Source: Clostridia bacterium
Lineage (GTDB): Bacteria > Bacillota > Clostridia > Oscillospirales > Acutalibacteraceae
NCBI GenBank assembly: GCA_900759575.1
Contig: CAAEVU010000265.1
Coordinates: 1-22,924, forward strand
DNA length: 22,924 nucleotides
Direction: 5' to 3'
Part shown: piece after piece, positions 1-8,467 of the stretch
Layout of the letters: the number at the start of each line of letters is the position of its first letter
Position numbering within the stretch: position 1 is the stretch's first letter
Position numbers and translations under genes: made by a program
The notes under the pieces: generated by a model
Told to the model about the DNA's origin: nothing
What the model saw: the letters and a program-made list of their open reading frames with translations, nothing else
Database searches by the model: none

Positions 1-934
1 CCCGCAGCACGTGCGGGGACACTCCCCGCGCGTTGCGCTGGGCATTGCGCAGGCGGAAATCTTTTCCTTTATAGTCCCCATACTGGGCGGCGTCCCCATA
101 GGTATACCCGCTTTCCAGGGCCACTCTTACCCGGTACATATCCAAATAGGAGGCAGCCAACGCCCCCAAAATGGCGATGGGCTCCTCACGCTGATAAAAC
201 AGGGCGTCCAACAGGCCGTAGGCTGTTTCATAATCCCCTGCCACCAGGGCTTTTGCCAACAGGAACACGGTGGTCTCCATGGATTTTGCCACCAGTTCCT
301 CGATCATTTCTCCGGTGATCTCCACTTGTCCCTGGCCCAAAGTATAGGCACAGAGCTTTTCCATCTCGTTTCCCAAGGCGGTCAGGTCCTGGCCAGCGTA
401 CTCCATGAGCTTTAACCCGTTTTGCCGGGAAAGGACACATCCGGCCTTTTCCGCTTCCCGGGACAAAAACCGCAGCAGCTCCGACTGGCTTCTTCTTTCG
501 CAGAATACCACAGTCCCCCGTTCTTCCGCCTGCTTTAAAAATTTCTTCCACTTGGCGGAACGCTTCCCGTCAAAATCCAGGGTGGGATACCAAAACACCA
601 AGGTGGTGGTTTCCGGAGAAAGCTCCCACAGCTCGTAAAGCTTGTCCAGGTCCTGGGAATTTTTCGTCTCCACGTCAAAGTCCGCCACGCTGACACATTT
701 CCGGTCCGCAAAAAAGGGCAGGGCCTGGGCCGCATCCCCAATGCTGTCCAGGGAGGATTCATCGGTGAACGCTTGGTCGTTAAACTCTGGGAAAGTTTCC
801 CCGGCAGCCCGTTTGATCAGCTGCCGCGCTGTCCGCTTCACCATGTATTTTTCCTCTCCCGCCACCACGAAAAGGCCTCCCAGCTCTCCGGAAGCCATCT
901 GTTTTTTCAATCCGTTTTCGTCCACGGTGGGCAT
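1..934 (-). CDS. holA: DNA polymerase III delta subunit, 3'-truncated by window edge
   Basis: About 311 residues are visible from the ATG at 934, and the frame is open to the left edge. HolA is the clamp-loader subunit that opens the beta sliding clamp. The translation has the family look: an N-terminal Rossmann-like region with 'LGGLFVVAGEEKYMVKRTA', a middle segment 'TTLVFWYPTLDFDGKRSAKW', then 'GQDLTALGNEMEKLCAY' and the helical lid segment 'ETTVFLLAKALVAGDYETAY'. These match the order seen in HolA/YqeN proteins, which are about 330-340 residues, so only a short C-terminus is missing. The start overlaps the comEC stop as TGATG, and an AGGAGG site lies inside the last comEC codons, which suggests translational coupling. 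comEC next to holA is a common Bacillota arrangement. Identification is from recall of the family, not a search. Confidence 0.9.
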   Translation of the reverse strand, partial: MPTVDENGLKKQMASGELGGLFVVAGEEKYMVKRTARQLIKRAAGETFPEFNDQAFTDESSLDSIGDAAQALPFFADRKCVSVADFDVETKNSQDLDKLYELWELSPETTTLVFWYPTLDFDGKRSAKWKKFLKQAEERGTVVFCERRSQSELLRFLSREAEKAGCVLSRQNGLKLMEYAGQDLTALGNEMEKLCAYTLGQGQVEITGEMIEELVAKSMETTVFLLAKALVAGDYETAYGLLDALFYQREEPIAILGALAASYLDMYRVRVALESGYTYGDAAQYGDYKGKDFRLRNAQRNARGVSPHVLR

Positions 935-3216
935 CAACTTTCCCTCCTTGCGGTCACCTTCCCCGACGGGGAGATCTCTACGGCCAGACATCCGTCCTTC
1001 ACGGGAATCACTACGCCCTCCTGGGAGAACGTCCAGTTTTGGCCGTTTTCTCCTATTATAGCATCGGTCTGCCAAACAGACAACGAAGAATTTACCCGGG
1101 TCCCTGCCTGGTTGGTAAACAGAAGCTGGCAGCTTTGGCTGGATGCGGTGTCCCATTCCACCACAGTATCTACGCCGTTGACCGTCAGCCGCAGTCCTTC
1201 CCACCGGGGCAAGATCTGGGCGGTGACTCCTTCCAACGCCTGAAAACTTTCCCCCGCTTCCAGAAACTCCAACTGGGAGGCGTCTCCTGCCAATTCCAAA
1301 TCTCTTCCCACATAGGCGTCCTCCGGCATCACCAACGTATTGGCCCCGTACTCTTTCAGCACTTGGACGGCGGCTTCCCGGGCGTCTGTATCGCCGCTGG
1401 GGATACACAGGGTTTCCACCTCCGTCACATTATGGCGCTGCAAGATCTGGCTCACGGCCCCAGTCTGATACCCTCCGATGGACAACACCGCCGCTTTGCC
1501 GTTTTGGACCAGCACCACACAGGAGGCTCCCTCCTCATAAGGGACGGCGAACACACCTGTATCCCGGTCCAGCCATCCTTGGAACAACCCGCCAAACACC
1601 ACCAAAATCACCATACATCCGGCGATGGCACCCCGCAAAGACCGGTCCTTGCCCGTCAATCCCGCTGCCATCAACAGCAACAACAGACCCACGGTCACCG
1701 TTAAGGCCACGCCACTGGTCAACGGCAGAAAGGTGCCCTTCCACTGGGCCAGAAAATCGGCCATTCCCAACATCAGCCTGGCCGCCCAACCAGCGGCCCA
1801 CACAAAGGGCGCTGCCAAGGCTGCTGTGGCAGGAAGAAGCGCCAAAAACGCCCCGCAAAAGGAGAGGTACAACAGCGCCGTACTTGGAAACACCATGAGA
1901 AAGTTTGCCAAAGGAAGCAGCAAAGGGAACCCGCCGAACACGGTGATCTGCACCGGGAAAGTCCCCAGCAAGGCGGAAGAGGTCGCTCCCAGAGAGGACG
2001 CAACCGGCCGCCACAGTTTTTGCGGGGTACCGGATAGCCGTTCCCCCAGGAAAAACCGGTACAAGGGCCTGTACAGCAGTACAATGCCCAGGGTGGCAGT
2101 CACCGACAAGGCGAAACCCAGATCCCCACCGGCAAAAGGATTCCCTCCGCACACTACCAGCACTGCCAGGCCAAGGGAATTCAGCCCATCCGATCTGCGG
2201 CCAAAAGAATCCGCCAACAAGATCACCCCAAACATGACAGCGCCACGGGTAGCGGAAGGCTGGAATCCGGAGAGCAGCAGAAACAGGAACAACGCCAACC
2301 CGGTCAGCAGATTTCCCACTGCTTTCCGAATGGGGAACCGCTTGAGGAAGAATTGAAGGAATCCCGCCAATACCGTCATGTGCAAGCCGGACACCACCAG
2401 GACATGGGACACGCCCAACTGCCGAAAATTGCTCAAATCTTCCTGGGAAATGCCGCTTCCGTCCCCAAGCACCATGGCTTGGACCAATCCGGCTTCCCTG
2501 CGGGGAAGCAAACGGTCCAGCTCCCGGCTCACCTGGCGCCGCAGCTCCACAATCAATTTCCCTGGGGAAACGGTTTGTGTCTCTTCCACCAGGATGCCCT
2601 CATATTGGGAAAGGTATCCCCCTGCCTGATACCCATCGGCCAAACGGGAATTCAGCGTGGAGTAGATCCCACCACCGGAATCGAAAGCGTAAAATGTGAC
2701 GGCGCACTCCACCCAGTCATAGGGTTCACAGGCCAAGGGCAAGGCCGCGGACAGACGCAGCACAAAGGGATCTGTCTTTTGGATCTCTTCCCCCTCTTTT
2801 CCCAGGCCCTCCACCTGGATGCGGTAATAATACCGGTGATACCGTTCCTCCGGATACTCCAACACCTGGCCCCGGATCTGCAATTTCTGGCCTTCCAACT
2901 CCTGCAAGGACTCCACTTTCTGCCAGTTTAACGCACACATGCCGCAAAACAGGCCGGCCACGGCCAAGGCCACCGCCACCCAAAACAGTCCCCGGAAAAC
3001 AGAAAGAGCCTTTGGGAAGGCTCCCAAAAGCTCTTTTGTTTCAGCATATTCCCTTTTTCCCCGGGCTACTCCTACCACCACACGGCAGAGAGCCGCCACG
3101 CAAGCCAGACCCAGGCACAGCAAAGCCAGGACCTGGGCGCTTCCAGGTCCCAACGCCACGCAGAGTACCAAAGCTGCGTACGCGGAAAATCCCAGCAGGG
3201 CAAAGGGCCTTACCAC
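934..3216 (-). CDS. comEC: ComEC/Rec2-type DNA uptake channel with degenerate lactamase domain
   Basis: This is a 760-residue multi-pass membrane protein. ComEC forms the inner-membrane channel for single-stranded DNA during natural transformation. Residues 1-75 contain the N-terminal hydrophobic segments, followed by an extracytoplasmic DUF4131-like region (about 80-215). The competence domain (about 225-500) shows 'SHVLVVSGLHMT' around H271 and 'SGFQPSATRGAVMFG'. Residues 530-760 sit where the metallo-beta-lactamase-like nuclease domain normally lies. There the usual HxHxDH metal motif is replaced by 'CIPSGDTDAREA' near residue 604, so a metal-dependent nuclease activity is unlikely. The start is GTG at 3216, 3 nt after the upstream stop, with only a weak ribosome site, so a somewhat later start is possible. 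It is cotranscribed with the phosphoribosyltransferase gene and overlaps holA by one base. Confidence 0.9.
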   Translation of the reverse strand: MVRPFALLGFSAYAALVLCVALGPGSAQVLALLCLGLACVAALCRVVVGVARGKREYAETKELLGAFPKALSVFRGLFWVAVALAVAGLFCGMCALNWQKVESLQELEGQKLQIRGQVLEYPEERYHRYYYRIQVEGLGKEGEEIQKTDPFVLRLSAALPLACEPYDWVECAVTFYAFDSGGGIYSTLNSRLADGYQAGGYLSQYEGILVEETQTVSPGKLIVELRRQVSRELDRLLPRREAGLVQAMVLGDGSGISQEDLSNFRQLGVSHVLVVSGLHMTVLAGFLQFFLKRFPIRKAVGNLLTGLALFLFLLLSGFQPSATRGAVMFGVILLADSFGRRSDGLNSLGLAVLVVCGGNPFAGGDLGFALSVTATLGIVLLYRPLYRFFLGERLSGTPQKLWRPVASSLGATSSALLGTFPVQITVFGGFPLLLPLANFLMVFPSTALLYLSFCGAFLALLPATAALAAPFVWAAGWAARLMLGMADFLAQWKGTFLPLTSGVALTVTVGLLLLLMAAGLTGKDRSLRGAIAGCMVILVVFGGLFQGWLDRDTGVFAVPYEEGASCVVLVQNGKAAVLSIGGYQTGAVSQILQRHNVTEVETLCIPSGDTDAREAAVQVLKEYGANTLVMPEDAYVGRDLELAGDASQLEFLEAGESFQALEGVTAQILPRWEGLRLTVNGVDTVVEWDTASSQSCQLLFTNQAGTRVNSSLSVWQTDAIIGENGQNWTFSQEGVVIPVKDGCLAVEISPSGKVTARRES

Positions 3217-3219
3217 TGT

Positions 3220-3759
3220 TTACTTGAAGAACAGGGGCAGGGGCTCCAGATAGATGATATCCGTCCGGTCCTTGGCGTCGCCTTCTGCCAGCACGCAGGC
3301 TTTACCCACCACTTTGCCGCCGATGGTATGGAGCAATTCCTCCATAGCCGCCAGAGATTCTCCTGTGGAGATCACGTCATCCACGATCAGGATACGCTTG
3401 CCCTTCAGGTTTTCACAATCGGCCTTGGAAAGGTACAGCTTCTGTACATGGTCGGTGGTGATGGATTTCACTTCCACATGGATGGGGTCCTCCATGTAGG
3501 CTTTCACGCCCTTCCGGGCCACCACATAGTTCCGGCAGCCGATGCGGGCCATTTCATAAGCCAGGGGGATACCCTTGGATTCCGCGGTGACGATCACATC
3601 GTGCTCAGGGCATTTTTCCATCAATGCCTTGGCTGTTTTCTCGGTAATCTCCACATCGCTGAACATGACAAATCCGGCGATATCCATATGCTCGTCGATG
3701 GGGCAGATGGGAAGTTCCCTCTCACACCCCGCTATGTTCATCTTGTACACTTCTCCCAT
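3220..3759 (-). CDS. Type I phosphoribosyltransferase (adenine PRT-like)
   Basis: This 179-residue protein belongs to the type I phosphoribosyltransferase family, which transfers phosphoribosyl from PRPP to a nucleobase or related acceptor. The PRPP-binding signature 'RILIVDDVISTGES' lies at about residues 122-135 with the acidic pair D127/D128. An upstream 'VIVTAESKGIPLAYEMA' segment matches the base- and phosphate-binding region of the purine PRTs. It resembles the Clostridia proteins annotated as adenine or general purine PRTs more than B. subtilis Xpt. The substrate cannot be read from sequence, so no symbol is given. An in-frame ATG exists at 3801, but the ATG at 3759 has AAGGAG 9 nt upstream and gives the usual length, so it is preferred. 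Its upstream region is the 114-bp repeat array; comEC follows after 3 nt. Confidence 0.82.
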   Translation of the reverse strand: MGEVYKMNIAGCERELPICPIDEHMDIAGFVMFSDVEITEKTAKALMEKCPEHDVIVTAESKGIPLAYEMARIGCRNYVVARKGVKAYMEDPIHVEVKSITTDHVQKLYLSKADCENLKGKRILIVDDVISTGESLAAMEELLHTIGGKVVGKACVLAEGDAKDRTDIIYLEPLPLFFK

Positions 3760-3800
3760 TGTCAATTTCTCCTTCCCGCTCTCCCCTTGGAAAGCGGCCA

Positions 3801-4246
3801 AAATTTAGTTTGGCGCGGACGCGTTCTGTCACCCTTGCCGCGCGCAGCGGAGCAAGCCGCCCTGGGCGCGAATTGGGTCCAGCGTCACACTGGTTACGCC
3901 GAGATTGGCAATCGACATTTGTCCGGCGCGGACGCGCTCTGTCGCCCCTTGCCGCGCGCAGCGGAGCAAGCCGCCCTAGGCGCGAACCGGGTCCAGCGTC
4001 ACGCTGGTTATGCCAGGATTGGCAATCGAAATTTGTCCGGCGCGGACGCGCTCTGTCGCCCTTTGCTGCGCGCAGCGGAGCAAGCCGCCCTAGGCGCGAA
4101 TTGGGTCCAGCGTCACGCTGGTTACGCCGGGATTGGCAATCGAAATTTGTCCGGCGCGGACGCGCTCTGTCGCCCTTTGCCGCGCGCAGCGAAGCAAGCC
4201 GCCCTAGGCGCGAACCGGGTCCAGCGTCACGCTGGTTACGCCGGGA
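3801..4246. repeat. Tandem array of about 3.9 copies of a 114-bp hairpin-rich repeat
   Basis: The unit boundary AAATTT (ACATTT in copy 2) recurs at 3801, 3915, 4029 and 4143, exactly 114 bp apart, and copy 4 stops near 4246. Copies differ by scattered substitutions and small indels in copy 1. Each unit carries several short inverted repeats in series: GTCC-GGCGC-GGAC, CTTGCCGC/GCGGAGCAAG around GCGCA, CGCC-CTA-GGCG, CCAGCG-TCA-CGCTGG and GATT-GGC-AATC. Some differences sit in bulges (GCGG to GCGA in copy 4) or make a G-U wobble in minus-strand RNA (CCAGTG/CGCTGG in copy 1), as expected if the fold matters. This array fills most of the 476-bp gap between hinT and the phosphoribosyltransferase. 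It is much richer in CpG-type runs than its flanks. Open frames on the plus strand here reflect the repeat, not a gene. Confidence 0.93.
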
Positions 4247-4583
4247 AAGGCGGCCAACCCATTTGCCGTTTTCCCAGCAGATGGAAATGCAGGTGCTTCA
4301 CCGTCTGCATACCGTCCTTGCCGCAGTTATTCACCACCCGGAACCCGTTTTCCAGGCCCAAATCTTCGGCGATCTTGGGAATGGCCTCGAAAATCTGGGC
4401 CACGATCTGGCTGTTCTCCGGGGTGATATCCATGGCGGAGGCAATATGCTCCTTGGGGATCACCAACACATGCACCGGCGCCTGGGGGTCCTGGTCATAA
4501 AAGGCGATCACGTTTTCATCTTCATAGGCGATCTTAGAGGGGATCTGCCCCTTGGCAATTTTACAGAAAATGCAGTCAGTCAT
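4236..4583 (-). CDS. hinT: HIT-family nucleotide-binding hydrolase (HinT-like)
   Basis: This is a 115-residue member of the histidine triad family, small dimeric purine nucleoside phosphoramidases acting on AMP-lysine-type adducts. It begins 'MTDCIFCKIAKGQIPSK', typical of HinT, and carries the triad 'HLHFHLLG' at H97, H99, H101 with 'GWPP' near the end. HinT proteins usually stop just after GWPPG; here the tail reads GWPPFPA, with the final codons and TAA contributed by the edge of the adjacent 114-bp repeat. The ATG at 4583 has AAAGGAG 7 nt upstream. It lies 46 bp downstream of alaS and shares its transcript. HinT can cleave aminoacyl-adenylates made by aminoacyl-tRNA synthetases, so the neighbourhood with alaS is reasonable, but that link is inferred. 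Confidence 0.92.
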   Translation of the reverse strand: MTDCIFCKIAKGQIPSKIAYEDENVIAFYDQDPQAPVHVLVIPKEHIASAMDITPENSQIVAQIFEAIPKIAEDLGLENGFRVVNNCGKDGMQTVKHLHFHLLGKRQMGWPPFPA

Positions 4584-4629
4584 AAGGAAGCTCCTTTCTA
4601 AATGGTTTCTATGGTTTTAAGAACGGCTC

Positions 4630-7260
4630 TCAGCCGATCTGCTTCTTCACAAGCTCGGGCACCGCTGCCAGAGCATCGTCCAACTTGGACTGGTCCTTGG
4701 CGCCGGCCATGGCGAAATCGGGACGTCCGCCGCCGTTACCGCCGCAAAGCTGGGCCACTTCTTTTACCAGGATACCGGCTTTCAATCCCTTCTCCTGGGC
4801 AGGTTTGCTGCACACAGCTGCCAGAGTAGCCTTGCCGTCACTTACGCCGGCGAACACTGCCACAATGGCTTCCGGACGCTCCTTGGCCTTATCGCACAAG
4901 GCCCGCAAAGCATCGCTGCCGGTGCCGGAAAGCAGAGCGTACACCACTTTCACGCCTTCCACGTCCTGAGCGTTCTGGAACACGCCGTCCAACCGGTTCT
5001 GGGCCAGCTTGGCGTTCAAACCGTCGATCTGCTTGTCCTTCTCCTTGGCTTCGGCAACCATCTGACGGGCGTGCATGGGCAGGTCCATGGGATTTGCCAC
5101 CTTCATTGCCTGAGCGGTCTCCCGGAGAGTAGCGGCCTGGGCGCCCAACATCTCCAAAACGCCTGTGCCGGTCACGCCTTCAATACGCCGCACACCGGAA
5201 GCTACCGAGGATTCGGAAACGATCTTGAACAGTCCCAGCCGTGCGGTATTGCCCATGTGAGTGCCGCCGCAGAATTCCTTGGAGAAGCCGTCCTCCACGG
5301 ACACGACCCGGACCACGTCGCCGTACTTTTCGCCAAACAGAGCCATGGCGCCGCTCTTCCGGGCTTCCTCAATGGGCATTTCCACCATGGAAACGGGAAC
5401 GGCCTTCAAAATTTCCTCATTCACCAGCATCTCAACCTGTGCCAACTCTTCCGGAGTCATGGCGGAGAAGTGGGTGAAGTCGAACCGCACATGATGCTCG
5501 TTCACCAACTGACCGGCCTGCTCCACATGGTTGCCCAGCACTTTCCGCAGAGCTGCCTGGAGCAAGTGGGCTGCGGTGTGGTTGCGCATAATGGCGCTGC
5601 GGCGGAACGTATCCACTTTGGCTGTCAGGGAATCCCCCACGTTCAGGGTACCTTCGCTGACCACTGCGCGGTGGAGATACACGCCCTCGTGCTTGGTGGT
5701 ATCGATCACGTCCACGGAAACGCCTTCCGCTTCCAGCACGCCGCTGTCGCCTACCTGGCCGCCGCCTTCTCCATAGAAGGGAGTGCGATCCAGCACCACG
5801 GACACCTCCGCCCCTTCGGGAGCGGATTCCACACGCTGGCCGCCCTGGATAATGGCCACCACTTTGCCGTAGTCCTCCATCACGTCATAACCGGTGAACA
5901 CGGTGGGTTCCAAACCTGCGGCAGCTGTGTTCTCACCCTTCCAGGCGTCGGCGCCGGCATCCTTCCGGGCGTTCCGGGCGCGCTCACGCTGCTCCTGCAT
6001 CAACTGACGGAACCGCTGCTCGTCCACTTCCATGCCCCGCTCTGCCAGGATCTCCTTGGTCAGGTCCAGAGGGAAACCGTAAGTGTCGTTCAAGGTAAAG
6101 GCGTGGTCGCCGGAGAACACTTTGGAATCGGCCTTGTCGATCAAAGCGTTGAGCAGGGTCAGGCCCTGGTCGATGGTCTTGGAGAAGCTCTCCTCCTCAA
6201 AGGCCACGATCTTCTTGATGGTCTCACGCTTTTCCACAAGCTCGGGATAGGCGCTCTGGTTCTCCTGGATCACGGTGTCCACCACGTCCTGGAGGAACGC
6301 GCCCTGAATGCCTAAGAGCTTGCCGTGACGGGAAGCCCGGCGGAGCAGACGGCGGAGCACATAGCCCCGGCCTTCGTTGGAGGGCAACACGCCGTCGCCG
6401 ATCATGAACACGGTGGAACGGACATGGTCGGTGATGACCCGCAGAGAAACGTCCTTCTTGGGATCGTCGCCGTAATGGACCCCGGCGATCTCGCAGATCT
6501 TCTTCATGATGTTCTGCACGGTATCTACCAGGAACAGGTTGTCCACGTCCTGCATGACGCAGGCCAAACGCTCCAGGCCCATGCCGGTATCGATATTTTT
6601 CTGCACCAGGTCGGTATAGTTGCCCTGGCCGTCGTTGTTAAACTGGGAGAACACCAGGTTCCACACTTCCACGAACCGGTCGCAATCGCAGCCCACACCG
6701 CAAGTGGGTTTGCCGCAGCCATGCTTTTCCCCACGGTCGAAATAGATTTCCGAGCAGGGGCCGCAGGGGCCGGAGCCGTGCTCCCAGAAGTTGTCCTCTT
6801 TGCCCAGGCGCTTCATGTGGCTTTCTTCCACACCGATTTCCTTGGTCCAGATGTCCCAGGCTTCGTCGTCGTTTTCATACACGGAGATGTACAGCTTGTC
6901 CTTGGGCATTTCCAGCACCTTGGTAAAGAACTCCCAGGCGAAGGAGATGGCTTCCCGCTTGAAATAATCTCCGAAGGAGAAGTTGCCCAGCATCTCAAAA
7001 TAGGTGCCATGACGGTCGGTATAACCCACGTTCTCAATATCGCCGGTGCGGATGCACTTCTGGCAGGTGGTCACCCGCCGACGGGGGGGAGTGACTTCTC
7101 CGGTGAAGTATTTCTTCATGGGAGCCATGCCGGAGTTGATGAGCAGCAGGCTGTTATCCCCCTGGGGGATCAGCGAAAAGCTGGGCAGCCGCAAATGCTC
7201 TTTGGATTCAAAAAACTCCAGGAATTTTTCTCTCAGTTCGTTTAACCCTGTCCACTGCAT
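4630..7260 (-). CDS. alaS: Alanyl-tRNA synthetase
   Basis: At 876 residues this is the normal length for AlaRS, which charges tRNA-Ala in the cytoplasm. The class II catalytic core starts 'MQWTGLNELREKFLEFFES' and contains motif 2-like 'RHGTYFEMLGNFSFGDYF'. The editing domain has the zinc-binding signature 'HTAAHLL' (H561, H565) and 'CGGTHMGNT' (C664, H668). The C-terminal C-Ala region ends in '...GGNGGGRPDFAMAGAKDQ', a typical glycine-rich tail. The ATG at 7260 is preceded by GAGAGGAT. The gene is second in an operon headed by a T-box leader and an M42 peptidase gene, so tRNA-Ala charging probably controls it. A small GC hairpin (CGGGG/CCCCG) lies in the 53-bp gap upstream but lacks a U-tract. 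Confidence 0.98.
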   Translation of the reverse strand: MQWTGLNELREKFLEFFESKEHLRLPSFSLIPQGDNSLLLINSGMAPMKKYFTGEVTPPRRRVTTCQKCIRTGDIENVGYTDRHGTYFEMLGNFSFGDYFKREAISFAWEFFTKVLEMPKDKLYISVYENDDEAWDIWTKEIGVEESHMKRLGKEDNFWEHGSGPCGPCSEIYFDRGEKHGCGKPTCGVGCDCDRFVEVWNLVFSQFNNDGQGNYTDLVQKNIDTGMGLERLACVMQDVDNLFLVDTVQNIMKKICEIAGVHYGDDPKKDVSLRVITDHVRSTVFMIGDGVLPSNEGRGYVLRRLLRRASRHGKLLGIQGAFLQDVVDTVIQENQSAYPELVEKRETIKKIVAFEEESFSKTIDQGLTLLNALIDKADSKVFSGDHAFTLNDTYGFPLDLTKEILAERGMEVDEQRFRQLMQEQRERARNARKDAGADAWKGENTAAAGLEPTVFTGYDVMEDYGKVVAIIQGGQRVESAPEGAEVSVVLDRTPFYGEGGGQVGDSGVLEAEGVSVDVIDTTKHEGVYLHRAVVSEGTLNVGDSLTAKVDTFRRSAIMRNHTAAHLLQAALRKVLGNHVEQAGQLVNEHHVRFDFTHFSAMTPEELAQVEMLVNEEILKAVPVSMVEMPIEEARKSGAMALFGEKYGDVVRVVSVEDGFSKEFCGGTHMGNTARLGLFKIVSESSVASGVRRIEGVTGTGVLEMLGAQAATLRETAQAMKVANPMDLPMHARQMVAEAKEKDKQIDGLNAKLAQNRLDGVFQNAQDVEGVKVVYALLSGTGSDALRALCDKAKERPEAIVAVFAGVSDGKATLAAVCSKPAQEKGLKAGILVKEVAQLCGGNGGGRPDFAMAGAKDQSKLDDALAAVPELVKKQIG

Positions 7261-7313
7261 GATTGATTATCCTCTCTTTATTCACGGGGGCTTCCCCGCT
7301 GTCTTTTCCGAAT

Positions 7314-8336
7314 TTACACTGTGGTGTACTGCCACAAAAGTTTCAAAGTATTTTCGGCCCCTTCCACATGGGAACGCTCGTAGCCGTGGGAAGCGTACAC
7401 GCCGGCTCCGATCAAGCCGTGGCGCACATCGTACCCGGCCCGCAAAGCCGCTTCCGCGTCGCTGCCGTAATGGGGATACACATCCACCGCGTAGGCAGCC
7501 CCCACCGCTTTGGCGGCTTCCACCAGGGCCGTGGTCACGGTGTAGTCATAAGGTCCGCCGGAATCCTTGGCGCAGATGGAAACTTCCCGCTCGGTGCACT
7601 GAAGGCCCTCGCCCACGCAGCCCATGTCCACGCTGATCAGCTCTTCCACGTCCTCCGGCACGCTGGCGGCGGCTCCATGGCCCACCTCTTCATACACGGT
7701 GAAATGGAGATACACCTTCCGCTTGGGAGCCACGCCCTGGTCTTTCAGTTCTTTGGCGTAGGCCAGCAGAATGGCGGCGCTGAGTTTGTCGTCCAGGAAC
7801 CGGCTCTTGATGTAGCCCGATTCCGTCACCACGGTGCGGGGATCGAAGCAGACGAAATCGCCTTCGCAAATGCCCAAGGCTCTTGTGTCGTCGGTGGTTT
7901 TCACCGGCTGGTCGATGACCACTTCCATGCTGGGGAATTTCCGGTCCTTGCTGCCGTATTCCCCGTTCACATGGACCGAGGCGTCATTGAGCTGCAAGCA
8001 GCCGGTGTACACCCCGTCAAACCGGGTGTAAATGCGGCAGTTTTCCGTCTCACAGTTTTCGGGCTGCAAGCCCCCCACCGGGGAAAGGATCAGCCGGCCG
8101 TTGCCCTTAATGGACTGGACCACTCCGCCCAGGGTATCCACATGGGCCATGAGCAGCAGGCCATGGCCTTCGCCCCCCAGGCAGACAGTGACGCCGCCCT
8201 TGCGGGTCTTTTGGGGAGCATATCCCAACCGGGTGAGCTCCTCTATCAAATAATCCGCCGCCCGCTCTGTAAAACCAGAGGGGCTATCGATGGCGCAAAG
8301 GGCTTTTACCTGTTCCACACAATACGATGTATCCAT
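7314..8336 (-). CDS. M42-family metallo-aminopeptidase
   Basis: This 340-residue protein belongs to peptidase family M42 (glutamyl aminopeptidase / deblocking aminopeptidase group), cytosolic di-metal enzymes that trim N-terminal residues from peptides. Expected ligands and catalytic residues are visible: 'MAHVDT' (H65, D67), 'SRFLDDKLSA', 'VYEEVGHG' (E216, E217), 'SVDMG' and the C-terminal 'SHGYERSH'. Upstream in-frame TTG is possible, but the ATG at 8336 has AAGAAGG 9 nt ahead and is chosen. It is the first gene after the T-box leader, directly ahead of alaS. The placement suggests that peptide breakdown to free amino acids and AlaRS are raised together when tRNA-Ala is uncharged; this is inference. 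Substrate specificity cannot be told. Confidence 0.92.
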   Translation of the reverse strand: MDTSYCVEQVKALCAIDSPSGFTERAADYLIEELTRLGYAPQKTRKGGVTVCLGGEGHGLLLMAHVDTLGGVVQSIKGNGRLILSPVGGLQPENCETENCRIYTRFDGVYTGCLQLNDASVHVNGEYGSKDRKFPSMEVVIDQPVKTTDDTRALGICEGDFVCFDPRTVVTESGYIKSRFLDDKLSAAILLAYAKELKDQGVAPKRKVYLHFTVYEEVGHGAAASVPEDVEELISVDMGCVGEGLQCTEREVSICAKDSGGPYDYTVTTALVEAAKAVGAAYAVDVYPHYGSDAEAALRAGYDVRHGLIGAGVYASHGYERSHVEGAENTLKLLWQYTTV

Positions 8337-8420
8337 AGATCCCAACCTTCTTTTTTCATTCTCACAGACTGACGGTTTTCACCGTTTCACCGGCCCTGCC
8401 GTTTTACCAAACCAGCGCCG

Positions 8421-8467
8421 GAAAAAAGATAAGGCTTTTCCACCCCAAACAATGGGACGGAAAAGCC
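8421..8467 (-). terminator. T-box-controlled intrinsic terminator
   Basis: On the minus strand GGCTTTTCC (8467-8459) pairs with GGAAAAGCC (8441-8433), with an inner CCCA/TGGG stem. It is followed by TTAT and six T residues (8427-8422). The 5' arm overlaps the 3' part of the T-box antiterminator, the classic arrangement for premature termination when tRNA is charged. Confidence 0.92.

Noticed and set aside
3801..4246. CRISPR array
   Set aside because: The whole 114-bp unit repeats, with no unique spacers, too long a period and no cas genes in view.
3328..4601. Plus-strand open frames of 390 and 280 residues containing 38-residue protein repeats
   Set aside because: The protein repeats come from the 114-bp DNA repeat being a multiple of three. 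The frames continue antisense through the phosphoribosyltransferase gene and hinT and lack ribosome sites.
7261..7313. Terminator between the M42 peptidase gene and alaS
   Set aside because: The CGGGG/CCCCG hairpin is short and has no U-tract after it on the minus strand.
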